Assembly: GCA_028713875.1 (NCBI GenBank)
Contig: JAQTNM010000049.1
Coordinates: 1-8,553 of the forward strand
From: Candidatus Omnitrophota bacterium
GTDB lineage: Bacteria > Omnitrophota > Gorgyraeia > Gygaellales > Profunditerraquicolaceae
DNA length: 8,553 nt
Direction: 5' to 3'
In this document: piece by piece, positions 6,420-8,553 of the stretch
How the letters are laid out: each line of letters starts with the position of its first letter
Numbering within the stretch: position 1 is the stretch's first letter
Notes under the pieces: model-generated
Database searches by the model: none
What the model was told of the DNA's origin: nothing
The model's input: only the letters and a program-made list of their open reading frames with translations
Position numbers and translations under genes: made by a program

Positions 6420-7028
6420 ATGGATGACTTGGAGTTTGTCCAAAGGTGCGTCAATGGGGACAAGCAATCCTGGGATGAATTCATCGATCGGTATTCCCGC
6501 CTGGTCTATAATTATATCCACGCCACCCTCGCCTTAAAAGGAAGAGATAAGTTTGACCGCGATAACGTTAACGATCTCTTCCAGGAAATATTTCTCTCAT
6601 TGGTAAAGGATAATTTCAAAAAATTAAGGAGCTTTAAAGGAAAAAACGGCTGCAGCCTGGCCAGCTGGCTGAGGCAGATAGCCATTAATTACACCATTGA
6701 TTATCTACGCAGGCTCAAGCCATCCTTGTCCCTAGAGCAGGAAAACGAGCAAGAATTGAGACTAAAAGATGTAATCGCCGATGACAAGATATCGGTCAAA
6801 GATATGCTGACGGATGAAGAGAAGTTAGAGCGGCTTAAAGAATGCATTGATAGGCTCAATACCGAGGAACAATATTTTTTAGAGATGTACCTTAATCAAA
6901 ATCTGGCCCTGGAAGAGATAAAAGATATGCTGGGTATTTCGCGCGGAGCGCTAGATATGCGCAAGAGCCGCATTATTGAAAAACTTAAGGAGTGTTTTAA
7001 AGATAAAGGTTTTATGTTAGATTCCTGA
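6420..7028 (+). CDS. ECF-like RNA polymerase sigma factor
   Basis: The 202-residue protein has the two-domain layout of ECF (group 4) sigma factors. Sigma region 2 spans about 5-98: the VQRCVNGDKQSWDEFIDRYS start, the core-binding NDLFQEIFLSLV segment (51-62) and the -10 recognition stretch ASWLRQIAINYTIDYLRR (81-98). A charged linker (about 100-135) leads to sigma region 4 (139-191), with RLNTEEQYFLEMYL and a helix-turn-helix EEIKDMLGISRGALDMRKS (165-183) for -35 binding. There are a few extra residues between regions 2.1 and 2.2 (KGRDKFDRD). It is the first gene of the cassette; the anti-sigma-like gene follows after 38 nt. The ATG at 6420 lacks a Shine-Dalgarno, but region 2.1 starts right after it, so a later start would cut the domain. 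Its regulon cannot be read from the window. Confidence 0.9.
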   Translation: MDDLEFVQRCVNGDKQSWDEFIDRYSRLVYNYIHATLALKGRDKFDRDNVNDLFQEIFLSLVKDNFKKLRSFKGKNGCSLASWLRQIAINYTIDYLRRLKPSLSLEQENEQELRLKDVIADDKISVKDMLTDEEKLERLKECIDRLNTEEQYFLEMYLNQNLALEEIKDMLGISRGALDMRKSRIIEKLKECFKDKGFMLDS

Positions 7029-7066
7029 AGGTTTTGCGTCTATTATGTTAGGAAAGGACTAGGCTT

Positions 7067-7771
7067 ATGTCCGACAAATTTGAAAAATTAACCGGGGTCG
7101 TATATAAAAAATGGAAATCATCCCACAGGCGCAAGTTCTATGAGCATCCTGACGAAGAAGAGTTTGCTTGTTTTATAGAAGGCAGGCTTTCGCCGGCAGA
7201 AAGCCTGCAGATGAAAGAGCATTTAATCAGCTGTCCGCATTGCGCAGAGGTTTTTGCAGTCCAGTCCAGAATCAAGTCAACGGGTAATTTAGCAGTGCCG
7301 GCTGAACTTATTGCCCGTATCAAAGAGGCCACCGGCAAGCAAGTTTTAACGCCTGCCTTGGAGATAATTTTGCGGTTCAAAGAGAGGGTTTTTGAGCTCA
7401 TTAAAGCTAGCGGCGATGTCCTGGTAGGCCAAGAGCTTGTGCCTGCGCCGGTATTGCGCAGCCGCCGGATAAAGGATTTTAAAGATGAAATTACTGTCTT
7501 AAAAGATTTCCAGGATATACGCGTAGAGATAAAGATAGAAAATAAAGGGGCTGGAGCCTTTGACCTGAGCGTAACGGTAAAGGAAAAACAGTCTTCCAGG
7601 CCGCTCAAAGACTTAAGGATTGCGCTTACGAAAAACGACCTGGAATTAGAGTCATATCACAGCGATTTAGGCCGGGTTACTTTTGAACACGTTTTATTGG
7701 GTAGATACATTATACAGATATACAGTGCTGAATCTACAATCGCCCACATATTACTGGATATAAAAAAATAA
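7067..7771 (+). CDS. Soluble zinc-finger anti-sigma-like protein with C-terminal beta-rich domain
   Basis: The 234-residue protein carries an N-terminal H27-x24-H52-x3-C56-x2-C59 arrangement, within FIEGRLSPAESLQMKEHL and SCPHC. This matches the zinc-binding anti-sigma (ZAS / zf-HC2) fold that clamps ECF sigma factors. Unlike many ZAS anti-sigmas it has no transmembrane helix, so it should be cytoplasmic. A middle region (about 75-140) contains amphipathic helices and a basic RSRRIKDFKDE stretch. The C-terminal part (about 143-234) is strand-rich (IRVEIKIEN, FDLSVTVKE, RYIIQIYSA, HILLDIKK) and resembles a small beta-sandwich. It follows the sigma gene by 38 nt and precedes the CHAT protease by 7 nt. 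Inference: it sequesters the sigma factor and is a plausible substrate or partner of the protease. AAGGA at 7054-7058, 8 nt before ATG, supports the start. Confidence 0.8.
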   Translation: MSDKFEKLTGVVYKKWKSSHRRKFYEHPDEEEFACFIEGRLSPAESLQMKEHLISCPHCAEVFAVQSRIKSTGNLAVPAELIARIKEATGKQVLTPALEIILRFKERVFELIKASGDVLVGQELVPAPVLRSRRIKDFKDEITVLKDFQDIRVEIKIENKGAGAFDLSVTVKEKQSSRPLKDLRIALTKNDLELESYHSDLGRVTFEHVLLGRYIIQIYSAESTIAHILLDIKK

Positions 7772-7778
7772 TTTGGCT

Positions 7779-8553
7779 ATGAGCGAAGCTGGCCAGGCCT
7801 TAGTCCTTGAAATACTGAAGCAGGAAGAGGCCTTAAGTATGAGTGTTTTTGAAAGCAGCCAGCCTGCTTCGACTATAAGGCATTACAGCCGGATCTCCGT
7901 CCCCTTCCATGAGATCAGCAGCATCTGCTCAGAGATAACCTCCGTATTGAATAAAGCGAATAAATACGGGCCTTGCGGTCCGGATTTAATTTTGGATTTA
8001 AAAAAATCCGGTCAGTTACTCTGGGATCACCTTTTGACCGCAACTGCCAAAAATAAGCTCAAAAATACCCCTAAATGCGAATTGATTTTATTTTTAGATG
8101 AAGAGCTGATCAATATACCCTGGGAACTCATCTATGATAGCCAAGAATTCCTTTGTCTTAAGTTTAACCTGGGAAGATTAGTTAGAAGTAGAGAGCAGCC
8201 CACTCCCGTAAAATACCGCGGCATAAATACGGCTTTGAAGATGCTGGTTTTAGCCAATCCTACCAATGACTTGAAATCCGCTTACCTGGAAGGCCTGGGT
8301 ATAAAAAATCAGTTTGAGCGTAAGGCCAAGGAGATAAAAATAGATTTTAAATCCACCAGTATAGATAAATTATATGTAAAGAAGAACCTGCGTGATTACG
8401 ACATCGTGCATTTTGCCGGGCATTGCGAATATGACGAGAATAATCCCGAAGACACAGGGTGGGTTTTAAGCGACGGTAGATTCAATACCCGGGATATCAT
8501 CACCATTGGCCAAAGCCTGTCTTTGCCCAGCCTGGTATTTTCCAATTCCTGCC
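7779..8553 (+). CDS. CHAT-domain (caspase-like) protease, 3' end outside window
   Basis: An uninterrupted frame of 258 codons runs from ATG 7779 to the window edge with no stop. It shows CHAT-family features: INIPWELIYD (111-120), a FLCLKFNLGRLVR stretch (124-136), a Rossmann-like strand KMLVLANPTND (154-164), DIVHFAGH (208-215) with the probable catalytic His215, and LVFSNSC (252-258) with the probable catalytic Cys258, the last complete codon in the window. CHAT proteins are caspase-related cysteine proteases of clan CD. The catalytic dyad appears intact. Whatever follows (rest of CHAT, TPRs or membrane parts) is not visible. The ATG at 7779 lies 7 nt after the anti-sigma stop but has no Shine-Dalgarno. 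An in-frame ATG at 7839 is preceded by AGGAAGAGG (7822-7830) with 8 nt spacing, so the start may be there, which would remove 20 residues. Confidence 0.88.
   Translation, partial: MSEAGQALVLEILKQEEALSMSVFESSQPASTIRHYSRISVPFHEISSICSEITSVLNKANKYGPCGPDLILDLKKSGQLLWDHLLTATAKNKLKNTPKCELILFLDEELINIPWELIYDSQEFLCLKFNLGRLVRSREQPTPVKYRGINTALKMLVLANPTNDLKSAYLEGLGIKNQFERKAKEIKIDFKSTSIDKLYVKKNLRDYDIVHFAGHCEYDENNPEDTGWVLSDGRFNTRDIITIGQSLSLPSLVFSNSC

Noticed and set aside
7138..7608. 156-codon frame on the minus strand
   Set aside because: It lies opposite the anti-sigma gene, which has the ZAS motif and a Shine-Dalgarno; the reverse translation is low-complexity and unrecognisable.

Overview
The window looks like chromosomal DNA of a Gram-negative-type bacterium from a poorly cultured lineage. 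Three things suggest this: a YbgC-type thioesterase, a type IV pilin/pseudopilin and a soluble c-di-GMP enzyme. A Na+-pumping-type pyrophosphatase, dense same-strand coding and moderate GC would fit Candidatus Omnitrophota or a similar phylum. That placement is an impression from gene content and style, not a phylogenetic result. Every gene I can support is on the + strand.

Layout. (1) Positions 1-907 hold an operon end: 17 codons of an unidentified upstream gene, a YbgC/4HBT-family acyl-CoA thioesterase, and a Cys-rich prepilin whose ATG overlaps the thioesterase stop. (2) Positions 908-1197 are intergenic. They contain a near-consensus extended -10 promoter (1065-1093) and, about 50 bp further on, a perfect hairpin with a T-run (1146-1175). 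Together these look like a short terminated RNA or an attenuated leader for the next gene. (3) Positions 1198-3996 encode a 932-residue GAF-coil-PAS-PAS-GGDEF-HD-GYP protein with apparently intact synthase, inhibitory and phosphodiesterase motifs. (4) Positions 3997-4165 hold a promoter and a structured leader with two hairpins, the second abutting a strong Shine-Dalgarno. (5) Positions 4166-6268 encode a membrane-bound pyrophosphatase (hppA) with K+-dependent and Na+-pumping signatures. (6) Positions 6269-6419 hold REP-like direct and inverted repeats and a promoter that would produce a nearly leaderless mRNA. (7) Positions 6420-8553 carry an ECF-like sigma factor, a soluble zinc-finger anti-sigma-like protein, and a CHAT (caspase-like) protease. 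The CHAT gene runs off the right edge and is cut immediately after its predicted catalytic cysteine.

The most interesting part is the last cassette. A sigma factor, a putative anti-sigma with a C-terminal beta-rich extension and no membrane segment, and a caspase-like protease sit in one close-packed, co-directional block. This suggests a signalling unit in which the protease cleaves the anti-sigma to release the sigma factor. That would parallel the TPR-CHAT/Csx30/sigma logic of type III-E CRISPR systems, but no CRISPR parts are visible here. The cleavage step is inference. The gene identities rest on motifs visible in the translations.
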